DNA of 21,282 nt from JANNMJ01 sp031397815 (GTDB taxonomy: Bacteria > Bacteroidota > Bacteroidia > Cytophagales > Hymenobacteraceae): NCBI GenBank assembly GCA_031397815.1, contig JANNMJ010000135.1, forward strand, positions 1-21,282, given 5' to 3'. Below the pieces are notes generated by a model. The model saw only the letters and a program-made list of their open reading frames with translations, did not search any database and was not told where the DNA came from. This document shows positions 14,495-21,282 of this stretch, piece after piece. The position numbers and the translations under genes were made by a program. How positions within the stretch are numbered: position 1 is the first letter of the stretch; every line of letters starts with the position of its first letter.

Positions 14495-15751
14495 CTAGTT
14501 CCAACGCTTCGGGTGGCCGTATTTCTCGCTGCGGAAGTTGTTCTCGTTGCCGAGGAGCGTGACGCCGAACGCGACGACGTTGCCCTGCGGCCCGCGATTG
14601 TCGCGGAACACTTCGTTGAGGTTGTAGGTGGCGAACAGCTCGTGTCCGAAGATGCTGACTGAGCCGGTGAGGCCGTACTGGAAGTCTTCGAGGTTATACG
14701 AGCCGTAATTTTTCGGCTTCTTGGTATCGCCGTTCTGGCGGTACTTGAGCTTGGTGTGCGCGTTGATGCGGTAGCCCGCAAAACCACCCGCCGCCACGCT
14801 GATCGTCTCTTTGCCTTTGCTGTTGTGCAGCCGGAAGCCGAGCAGCACGGGCAGCTGAATGGTGGTGGTGGCGAGCTTGCTCTTTTCGAGCTGAACCTCA
14901 TTCACCGAGTTACCGATACGCGTTACGTCCTCTTGGTCAATCCATTGCCGATTCTTGTCGAGCATATAGTTGTTGAACGCGAACTGGAAGCCGTAGCGCA
15001 CGAACGGCGCACTTTTAACGGGTTTCAGCAGCCGCGTATCGGCCAGATACCCCAAGCTCACGTACCGCGAGCCCCACGTCCGGAGCGTCACCGGTAGCTC
15101 GGTGCCGTCGTTCGGAAGCGGCATTTGCGCCTTCCCGGCGTTGGCGAACGTGTTCAGCCCAAAGCCGAGCGACATAAACCCGTGCGTCCGATCTTCGTCG
15201 TAGCGCTGGCGCCGCACTTCCTTCACCGAATCTTCGTCGAACTGCTCATCCCCGATGCGCACTTTCGTCGAGCCGTCGGCATTTTCTTTCACGTGAATCC
15301 CCTTCCCCTTGATGCGGACGTTCGCTTCCGAGCGGCCGTCGCTGCCTTCCTGCACGCTCACTGAAATCCCCCGGCCCACATCCACGGTGGTGCTGGTTTC
15401 GGGGCGGTCGCGGTCGTTATAGACCACCACGCGCAGCTTTTCGGGCGCATTCGGGTTGTTGAGGTCGCGGGCGGGGTAGAACTCCATCGTGGTGCGCCCG
15501 GCGTCGCCAGCGGCTTTGCTCACGTTCTGGGCCTGCGTGATGTAGCGGTCGAGGAGCGCCATCAGCGTATCCATTTTGTAAGCGCGCAGCTTGCGCAGCT
15601 CGTCGGGGTTCCGGACGTAGAGCGTCATCGTGGCGCCGTCGGAGAGCTTGACTTGAATCGTATCGGTGGGGTTGGCAGCGGCCTTGGTGGCGCCGAAACC
15701 CAAGCCCATCAGGAGGGCGGCACTGGTCAGGAAAGCGGGAAAGCGGGACAT
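14495..15751 (-). CDS. Outer-membrane beta-barrel protein with N-terminal periplasmic part
   Basis: 418 residues from the ATG at 15751; the frame is open further upstream but only this start gives a signal peptide (MSRFPAFLTSAALLMGLGFG, cleavage near KAAAN). Residues about 28-180 form a charged periplasmic region (DTIQVKLSDGATMTLYVRNP, then alternating strands such as GISVSVQEGSDGRSEANVRI). From about 185 alternating hydrophobic and aromatic strands look like a porin-type barrel: HGFMSLGFGLNTFANAG, RYVSLGYLADTRLL, FVRYGFQFAFNNYM, TIQLPVLLGFRL and ISVAAGGFAGYRI. It follows the sigma factor and anti-sigma-like genes on the same strand and is probably in their regulon. The function is unknown; no plug, TonB box or enzyme motif is seen. 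Confidence 0.75.
   Translation of the reverse strand: MSRFPAFLTSAALLMGLGFGATKAAANPTDTIQVKLSDGATMTLYVRNPDELRKLRAYKMDTLMALLDRYITQAQNVSKAAGDAGRTTMEFYPARDLNNPNAPEKLRVVVYNDRDRPETSTTVDVGRGISVSVQEGSDGRSEANVRIKGKGIHVKENADGSTKVRIGDEQFDEDSVKEVRRQRYDEDRTHGFMSLGFGLNTFANAGKAQMPLPNDGTELPVTLRTWGSRYVSLGYLADTRLLKPVKSAPFVRYGFQFAFNNYMLDKNRQWIDQEDVTRIGNSVNEVQLEKSKLATTTIQLPVLLGFRLHNSKGKETISVAAGGFAGYRINAHTKLKYRQNGDTKKPKNYGSYNLEDFQYGLTGSVSIFGHELFATYNLNEVFRDNRGPQGNVVAFGVTLLGNENNFRSEKYGHPKRWN
15285..15300. promoter_or_regulatory. Degenerate parS-like site
   Basis: TCTTTCACGTGAATCC matches 13 of 16 positions of the canonical ParB site TGTTTCACGTGAAACA, and includes the perfect ten-base palindrome TTCACGTGAA. It lies inside the barrel gene, about 6 kb from parB. 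By a uniform-base estimate a match this good is expected about 0.08 times in 21 kb, so it is suggestive only. Confidence 0.25.
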
Positions 15752-15927
15752 ACTGGTTCTGGGAGGGGGGATAAGAAGAGGGAGGAACAGGGGCGACGAA
15801 AGCGCCCGGCCCGGGGATTTTCGAGTGAAATGGGCAGGTAGCGTGCGGTGAGCGAGGGGAGCAAGGGACCAATTCGCGCCCTTTAGCGCCACCGACAACA
15901 GGTTGAGAAAAGGCTGATTTGTCTGGT

Positions 15928-17094
15928 TTAGAGCGAGATAGTCTTCATCACTTCCCGGCCCGCGAGGTTCGTCTCGATCGTTAGCTGACCGTCGGCGGTG
16001 TGGTCGGCGCGGTCGAGGATTTCGAGCACGCGGCCCGATGCCCGCCGGATCAGCGTGTTCGCGCTGGGCACCCGGAACTGCCGCCGTCCGGCCGCCTTTG
16101 ACACGAGCTGCCCGACCGTCCCGCCGCCAATCTCGACGGTTTCATCGGCCTCGGCCATCGCGCGGTTACTCACGAATGCGGCGGCCGGAGCGGCGGCGTT
16201 CGGGTCAGCAGCGGGCCGAATCGTGACTTCCACCACGGCATCGGTCAGGAGGTCGGCCGTGCGGGTGGCCTCGTTGCGGCGCACCGTGTTGTTGCGCGCC
16301 ACTAGCTCAGCAGTGGCATCGGCGCGGAGGCTGCGGAAGCGGGTCGAGCCGATTTTCTCTTCGATCACATCGCAAGCGCGGCAGTGTTGCACTTCGCAGA
16401 GCAGATGATCGTGAATCAGCGCATCCGTCACGCGCAGATTCGAAGCCAATGCGGTCGGCGTAGCCGCTTGCCGGAAGGCTTTCTGAACACGGGCCGTGTG
16501 CTGTTCGGTAGTAGAAGCAGCAGGCGCCGAAGCCACTTGGGCGACCGCTTCCACCCCTGAAGTCGATTGCGCTTCCACAGCTTTCACTGATTCCGAAGGC
16601 GCAGTAGCAGGTGCGCCAACAGATGCAGTTTCCGTCGAAGCCACGGCCTGTTCGGTAGTCGCCGCAGGAGCCAGAGCCGCAGGAGCCAACGCGGCCGGAG
16701 CAAGGGAAGTAGGTGCCAACACCGCCACTGAAGGCGACGAATGCAGCGGCTCCACATGTTGAATCGCCACGGTGCCGCCGCCGACCAACAGCAATACCGC
16801 TGCCGCGACGCGCACCGCCGGGCGCTGCCACCAGCTAATGGCGGTCAGCGAAGCGGTGGGTTGGCGCAGGGCCGCACCGCCACGGGCAGCCGTCATGAAC
16901 GGGGCGGGGGCCGGAGCCGCCGTGGTGGGGGCGCCGTTACGGAGGAACGCGGGCAAATCGTCGTCGTCACCTGCGGCGGCATCGGCGGAGGCGTTCATTC
17001 GCTGCTGAATCGCGGCCCACGCGTTGGGGCGGGGCGGGGCGTGCTGTTCAGACAGCCCGCGCCGGAACAGGTCATCAAGTTCTTCGGGCTTCAT
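15928..17094 (-). CDS. Putative membrane anti-sigma factor
   Basis: 388 residues from the ATG at 17094; the frame is open well upstream but that part overlaps the sigma gene in another frame. The start MKPEELDDLFRRGLSEQHAPPRPNAWAAIQQRM fits the short cytoplasmic helix region often found in Bacteroidota proteins encoded next to ECF sigma factors. One membrane segment lies at about 94-111 (VRVAAAVLLLVGGGTVAI). It is followed by a low-complexity Ala/Thr/Pro/Ser stretch containing four copies of LAPAA-like pentapeptides (126-145), then a periplasmic domain with three cysteines (about 235-250, CEVQHCRACDVIEEK) and a C-terminal strand-rich part. The gene lies 136 bases after the sigma factor on the same strand. 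The anti-sigma role is inferred from context and topology; no zinc-binding ZAS motif is seen. Confidence 0.65.
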   Translation of the reverse strand: MKPEELDDLFRRGLSEQHAPPRPNAWAAIQQRMNASADAAAGDDDDLPAFLRNGAPTTAAPAPAPFMTAARGGAALRQPTASLTAISWWQRPAVRVAAAVLLLVGGGTVAIQHVEPLHSSPSVAVLAPTSLAPAALAPAALAPAATTEQAVASTETASVGAPATAPSESVKAVEAQSTSGVEAVAQVASAPAASTTEQHTARVQKAFRQAATPTALASNLRVTDALIHDHLLCEVQHCRACDVIEEKIGSTRFRSLRADATAELVARNNTVRRNEATRTADLLTDAVVEVTIRPAADPNAAAPAAAFVSNRAMAEADETVEIGGGTVGQLVSKAAGRRQFRVPSANTLIRRASGRVLEILDRADHTADGQLTIETNLAGREVMKTISL

Positions 17095-17230
17095 TTTTCG
17101 TACGCTGGCTGGGGGAGGAGGAGGATAGGCCGCTGATTCAGGGGAGAAGCAACGGACGGAACAAATAGCAGGAACAGAGCGGAGAAGGAGGGAATCAGGA
17201 GAAATGGGTGGAGAAAAGTAAAAACGAAAC

Positions 17231-17824
17231 TCAAAACGCAAGCAACAGCTTGCCCGCCGGGGCCGGGGCGAAAGCCGCCGTCTGCGGGGCACGCTGCCCG
17301 CGCCGGGCGAGCAGCCCCTGAAGCATCGCGCGGGCCTTGGAAAGCTGCGATTTACTGGTGCCTTCCGTGATACCGAGCATATCCGCGATTTCCTGGTGCC
17401 CGTAGCCTTCCACCGCGTAGAGCGTAAAAACGGTGCGGTAACCGGTCGGGAGCTGCTCCAGAAGCGCGAGCAAGTCGGCAGCCGCCATATCACTTTCTAC
17501 GGTAGCGGGGGCCGAAGCGGCGGCCTGTCCCACATAATCATCGACCGAGAGGTGCAGCGGCTCGCGCTTACGCAGCAACCGCAGACTTTCGTGCACCATA
17601 ATCCGGCGCACCCACCCCTCGAACGAGCCACGTCCTTCGAACTGAACGACGTACTTGAACACCTTCACAAAGCCGCCGACGAGGGCGTCTTCGGCTTCCA
17701 GCTCATCGCGCAGGTACCGCCGACAAACTGCCAGCATCCGGGGCGAAAGCTTCTGGTAGAGCGCCTCCTGAGCGCGGCTATTGCCGGCACGCAGGGCAGG
17801 GAGGAGGGCGTCTAGGTCAGTCAC
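17231..17824 (-). CDS. ECF-type RNA polymerase sigma factor
   Basis: 197 residues. It would direct RNA polymerase to a stress or envelope regulon. Seen: region 2 at about 20-87 (ALYQKLSPRMLAVCRRYLRD, AEDALVGGFVKVFKYVVQFE, then GSFEGWVRRIMVHESLRLLR), a short linker (SVDDYVGQAAASA), and region 4 at about 118-176 (LLALLEQLPTGYRTVFTLYA, GYGHQEIADMLGITEGTSKS, QLSKARAMLQGLL) with the DNA-binding helix-turn-helix. The C-terminal 20 residues are Ala/Pro-rich. It starts 119 bases from the divergent LtaS-like gene and is followed by the anti-sigma-like and barrel genes, which suggests one envelope-sensing unit. Confidence 0.93.
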   Translation of the reverse strand: MTDLDALLPALRAGNSRAQEALYQKLSPRMLAVCRRYLRDELEAEDALVGGFVKVFKYVVQFEGRGSFEGWVRRIMVHESLRLLRKREPLHLSVDDYVGQAAASAPATVESDMAAADLLALLEQLPTGYRTVFTLYAVEGYGHQEIADMLGITEGTSKSQLSKARAMLQGLLARRGQRAPQTAAFAPAPAGKLLLAF

Positions 17825-17943
17825 GGGGTTTTCAGCAGTGAAGCCGGGGGAGGGGGCGGTGGTCAGGTCGCAACCGGCTCCGGGGGTGGGGTTCTGGGGC
17901 TAAGATAACGCTAGCTTAATTCAGGTTGCCCGGCGGATGAAAA

Positions 17944-19896
17944 ATGTCAGAGCCCGCTCCCTACGCATCCCAACGCATCTTTGTACCCCGAATGCGCCAA
18001 CCGTCTCCCGCCGTCCCTGCTCCAAAACATCCGCGCCGGACGTGGGCCTTTCCGGTGGCGTACTGGGGGTTCTGGGTGGCGTTTTTTGTGCTGGCGCGAG
18101 GGCTGTTTCTGGCGTATCACGCGGGCCTGACTGCGGCGCTCCCGGCCCGCGAAGTGGCCCTGACGTTTCTGTACGGCATTCGGCTCGATGCCTCCTTGGC
18201 GGCCTATTTCGCGCTGCCCGCACTCGTCGGGCTGGCGCTCGGCAGGCGCTTGCCGCCGTCGCGCCTCGGCGCCCGAATCCTGCTGATTTACACGGTGCTG
18301 CTGCTGATGGCGGCGACGCTGGCGGTGGTCGTGGATTTGGAGCTGTACGGCCATTGGGGCTTCCGCATCGATACTACGTTGGCGCAATACCTCAACACCC
18401 CGCGCGAGATGGCGGCTTCGGCGGGCGCGGCGCCCGTGGGGTGGCTGGTGGCGCTGTACGTCGCGCTGGTGGTCGGCGGGGCGTGGGCGTATCAGCGGAC
18501 GCTGGGCCGGTGGGCGGCGCGCACAGCCCCGGCGGTGCCGCAGTGGCGCACGGCCGGCATCGCGCTCGGTTGGGCTGCGCTACTGGTGCTGCCCCTGCGC
18601 GGCGGCTGGCAGCAGATTCCGGTGAATCAGAGCGACGTTTATTTCTCGACCCGACCCTTCGCCAACCACGCCGCCGTCAATGCCGGTTGGAACCTGCTTT
18701 ACTATGCCGTTCGTGGCGAATCGGCCCAAAATCCGTATCAATATTTCGCCGATTCGACCGCCTCGAACGCTGTGCGCGCCCTCTACGCGCCGGCCCGCCA
18801 ACCGGCCACTCCGGCGCCGCAGATTCTGCGTACGCGTCGGCCGAACGTGCTCGTCATCATCCTCGAAAGCTTTACGGCGAAGCTCGTCGGGAGCGTGGGC
18901 GGCGAGCGCGGCGTGACGCCACAGCTCGATTCCGCCGCTGCTGATGGGTTGCTTTTTACGAACATTTATGCCGCCGGAAATCGATCAGAAAAAGGCCTTG
19001 TGGCGATTCTGAGTGGCTTTCCGAGCCAAACCACCACCTCTATCTCGCGGGTGCCGCGCAAGGCCGAGCGCCTGCCGCACCTCGCCCAGCGGCTGCGCGG
19101 CGCGGGCTATCGGCGGGCGACGTATTGGTACGGCGGCGAGCTGGCCTTCGCCAATATGAAGGCCTACCTGCTGGCGGGCGGGTACGACCGCCTCTTCGAG
19201 AAACAAAACTTCCCCGCCCGCCTCTACGATGCCAAATGGGGCGTCCGCGACGCCGACCTCCTCCCGCGCCTCGCCGATTCGCTCCGCCGTCAGCCGCAGC
19301 CGTGGCTCAGCACGGTGTTCACGCTCTCCTCGCACGAGCCGTATGACGTGCCCGGCCGCAAAGCCTTCCCCGGAACCGACGAATCCGACCGCTTCCGCAA
19401 CGCCGCCCACTACACCGACCGCGCCGTCGGGCGCCTCCTCGCCACCCTCCGCGCCGACCGCCCCCGCTGGGATTCCACCCTCGTCGTCCTTATCGCCGAC
19501 CATGGTCACCCGCTCCCCGGCCAAACCCCCGAGTACGACCCCGCCGCCTTCCACATTCCGCTTCTCCTGACCGGCGGGGCGCTCAAACCCGAATGGCGCG
19601 GCCAGAAAAACACGCAAATCGGCTCCCAAACCGACCTGCTCGCCACGCTCCTCGCGCAGCTCCGCCTCCCCACCACCGACCTCCTCTGGAGCCGTAACCT
19701 CCTCGCCGCCATCCCCGCGCCGTGGGCGTTCTACGTCTACAACGACGGCTTCGGCCTCGTCAGCCCCACCGGCAACCTGATGTACGATAACGTCGGCCGC
19801 CGTTCCATTATCCGCGATCCCGGCATCACCGACCAGCAACTCCGACAATCCCAAGCCTTGATGCAGGAAACCCACGCCGATTTCCTGCGGAGATGA
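17944..19896 (+). CDS. LtaS-like membrane phosphotransferase (alkaline phosphatase/sulfatase superfamily)
   Basis: 650 residues from the ATG at 17944. An ATG at 17992 (MRQPSPAVPAPKHP) is also possible and is preceded by CATCTTTG at 17976-17983, close to the phylum's -7 box. Five membrane segments lie at about 37-59, 73-98, 108-130, 163-183 and 203-218. The extracytoplasmic catalytic domain follows from about 298: NVLVIILESFTAKLVGS with metal ligand E308, GNRSEKGLVAILSGFPS with the presumed nucleophile S348, LSSHEPYDVPG, and VVLIADHGHPLPG with D519-H520. LtaS polymerises glycerol phosphate in Gram-positives; a Gram-negative has no lipoteichoic acid, so the substrate is more likely a lipid-derived phosphoglycerol or phosphoethanolamine added to an envelope glycan. 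That is inference. Confidence 0.87.
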   Translation: MSEPAPYASQRIFVPRMRQPSPAVPAPKHPRRTWAFPVAYWGFWVAFFVLARGLFLAYHAGLTAALPAREVALTFLYGIRLDASLAAYFALPALVGLALGRRLPPSRLGARILLIYTVLLLMAATLAVVVDLELYGHWGFRIDTTLAQYLNTPREMAASAGAAPVGWLVALYVALVVGGAWAYQRTLGRWAARTAPAVPQWRTAGIALGWAALLVLPLRGGWQQIPVNQSDVYFSTRPFANHAAVNAGWNLLYYAVRGESAQNPYQYFADSTASNAVRALYAPARQPATPAPQILRTRRPNVLVIILESFTAKLVGSVGGERGVTPQLDSAAADGLLFTNIYAAGNRSEKGLVAILSGFPSQTTTSISRVPRKAERLPHLAQRLRGAGYRRATYWYGGELAFANMKAYLLAGGYDRLFEKQNFPARLYDAKWGVRDADLLPRLADSLRRQPQPWLSTVFTLSSHEPYDVPGRKAFPGTDESDRFRNAAHYTDRAVGRLLATLRADRPRWDSTLVVLIADHGHPLPGQTPEYDPAAFHIPLLLTGGALKPEWRGQKNTQIGSQTDLLATLLAQLRLPTTDLLWSRNLLAAIPAPWAFYVYNDGFGLVSPTGNLMYDNVGRRSIIRDPGITDQQLRQSQALMQETHADFLRR

Positions 19897-19930
19897 TTCC
19901 GTGTGCGGTTACACGGTATCACCGAAAGCA

Positions 19931-19966
19931 AACGGCCTGCCTCCACACGCGTGGAAGCAGGCCGTT
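19931..19966. terminator. Bidirectional hairpin terminator
   Basis: AACGGCCTGC (19931-19940) pairs with GCAGGCCGTT (19957-19966), and the stem continues inward for six more positions with one C-A mismatch. Outside it, ACCGAA (19921-19926) can pair with TTCGGT (19965-19970) as an alternative. It lies between the convergent LtaS-like and lipoprotein genes; on the minus strand it is followed by TTTGCTTTC. It probably stops both transcripts. Confidence 0.75.
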
Positions 19967-19998
19967 CGGTTCTTCAACTTCTCCCGAAATCAAACGCT

Positions 19999-20892
19999 CT
20001 ACCGCAGCGTGAACTGCCGCGTAGGGCCGTCGTTAATCGAGATAGAGGCAATCAAATCGCACGGCGCGCCGCCGATAGGGTCGTAATCGAGGTACGCGGT
20101 GCGGTTGCGGGTGGTGTTCATAATCGAAATCTTACCGTCGACGAAGACGTGGCGGCCCGAGCAGCCCGCTTCCATCCGCTTCACCAGCGGCTCGCCGCTC
20201 ACGATGTTCGCCATGTAAGAGCTCCCTTTGCGGTTGACGCCAGCCGCCGTGCCCGTAATGCTGAGCTGCGTGGGGACGCCGGGAGACGCGGTGCGGGTCA
20301 CGGTGCGATCGCAGGTCCAGGTAGCGGTGCGACCGTCGGCGAAGCGGATTTCGCCACCCGTCACCTGCACGCGCCACACATTAAAATCGGTGTAGGTGAT
20401 GACTTTGGTGCCGAGGTGCTGATTATCGTTCACGAAATAATTATTTCGGGTAATCGTGACACTCGCGCCCGGCGTATGCGGCTGCCCCGCAAATACCGCG
20501 ACGAGCTGCCCGCGCCGCATCCGCCCGTCGATCCCGGCGCAATTGGTGGTGCCGAAATCGAGCGTCAGGGTGCGGGTTACGGGGTCCCAAGTGCGGGTCG
20601 CGCAGCCCCCGACACTCGCCAGCGAACGGCGCTCGGCGGCAGGGGATGTCGTGGTGATGGCGCGGCTCATATCGGTCGGCGTATCCTGCTCGATTAGCTC
20701 TGCGATGGTGGCGTCGTCGTTTTCGCCGGTCGCTTGGTCTTCCGAAGTCGCTACCAGCTCGTCATAAATAGGCGTAGCGTCTTCCTTTTTATCACGGTCG
20801 CACGACGTCATCGTCGTAGCACCGAGCAACAGGGCCAAGCCGAGCGTCAGGGTCGGCAGCCGAAAGCGGAGAGGGGAGATGGACGTAAACAT
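19999..20892 (-). CDS. Hypothetical lipoprotein
   Basis: 297 residues from the ATG at 20892; the open frame extends upstream but only this start gives a signal peptide (MFTSISPLRFRLPTLTLGLA, LLLGATTMTSC) with C31 as lipid anchor. After a charged, Asp/Glu-rich linker (about 32-75) comes a strand-rich domain with recurring Thr and Arg: CATRTWDPVTRTLTLDFGTT, NCAGIDGRMRRGQLVAVFAG, VTITRNNYFVNDNQHLG, a central TWTCDRTVTRTASPG, and late cysteines in EAGCSGRHVF and GGAPCDLIAS. At least five cysteines lie in the mature part, so disulfides in the periplasm are possible. I do not recognise a family with a known function. It converges on the LtaS-like gene. Confidence 0.75.
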   Translation of the reverse strand: MFTSISPLRFRLPTLTLGLALLLGATTMTSCDRDKKEDATPIYDELVATSEDQATGENDDATIAELIEQDTPTDMSRAITTTSPAAERRSLASVGGCATRTWDPVTRTLTLDFGTTNCAGIDGRMRRGQLVAVFAGQPHTPGASVTITRNNYFVNDNQHLGTKVITYTDFNVWRVQVTGGEIRFADGRTATWTCDRTVTRTASPGVPTQLSITGTAAGVNRKGSSYMANIVSGEPLVKRMEAGCSGRHVFVDGKISIMNTTRNRTAYLDYDPIGGAPCDLIASISINDGPTRQFTLR

Positions 20893-21282
20893 GGGAGTAA
20901 ATGGGGTGAGAAAACGAAGGCACGGTAACGCGGAGTTTCGGCTCCGTCGTCGGAAGGAAATTAAAATCGAAATAAAACCGGTCGCAAAACCAAACCTCGC
21001 TACCGGCCATTCCTGCTCCCTGAGAACGGCGCATCGCAAGGGAGTTTAACGCGGGAACGAAAAAAATATTTTTAGTTCCGACAGCCCACGTATCGGCCTC
21101 TCTCCGAGCCTTCGCACCTCCGCGCCCTCACGCGGGGCTCTGCCCTATGGCTTATACACAAGTGCAAAGCCGAATATAAGGCACACTCTTCTGCTCGCTT
21201 GGCTAGTGCATTTGCAAGCTCTAGAGCCACTTTTTCCGATCAAATATCAGAAACAACATAGTCTTCTGAATCAACCGAAAAG
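20893..21282. other. Right-end region without a supported gene
   Basis: The first part should contain the promoter of the lipoprotein gene. A stem-loop GGAAC (21054-21058) with GTTCC (21075-21079) surrounds an A-run and T-run, and might end a transcript. From about 21140 the composition becomes AT-rich (TTATACACAAGTGCAAAG...). Short open frames run off the window edge on both strands, but none shows a motif, so a partial gene cannot be claimed. Confidence 0.4.

Noticed and set aside
19903..20697. Plus-strand open frame opposite the right-end lipoprotein
   Set aside because: It begins in the terminator hairpin between convergent genes and is antisense to a gene with a signal peptide and lipobox.

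Overview
The window looks like chromosomal DNA of a GC-rich member of the Bacteroidota, most likely a Hymenobacter-type Cytophagales. Evidence is the block parA-parB-DUF5683-dapB-lepB, which I know as a conserved gene order in this phylum, the DUF5683 and DUF6438 families, lipoproteins and outer-membrane barrels of Bacteroidota style, weak ribosome binding sites, and a possible promoter of the TAnnTTTG type. The genus is inferred. Most lines are about 58-73% GC by hand count.

Left part (1-5160): a FlK-like thioesterase and smpB (tmRNA partner), then a two-gene AT-richer module (an ABC/OLD-like AAA ATPase and a DUF4276 protein with TOPRIM-like motifs), then an SH3-NlpC/P60 peptidase, an HNH endonuclease and a DUF6438 lipoprotein. 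The ATPase/DUF4276 pair is about 45% GC in the lines counted, starts just after smpB, ends just before the NlpC gene, and is bracketed by an imperfect inverted repeat. It looks like a transferred cassette and is the best candidate for an uncharacterised (probably anti-phage) system.

Middle part (5179-12253): an orphan oligopeptide-type ABC substrate-binding lipoprotein on the minus strand, about 590 bases with no recognisable gene, then chromosome segregation genes parA and parB, a small DUF5683 membrane protein, dapB (lysine and diaminopimelate synthesis) and lepB (signal peptidase I), closed by a clear intrinsic terminator.

Right part (12254-21282): an A/T-only palindrome; a minus-strand two-domain acyltransferase (PlsC-like plus GNAT/OlsB-like) that may make an aminolipid; about 410 bases of repeats and a terminator; then a minus-strand set read in the order ECF sigma factor, membrane anti-sigma-like protein, outer-membrane barrel protein. 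A divergent LtaS/sulfatase-family membrane enzyme follows, converging on a minus-strand lipoprotein of unknown function. The last 390 bases hold no gene I can support. I saw no tRNA, rRNA, CRISPR array, insertion sequence or transposase.
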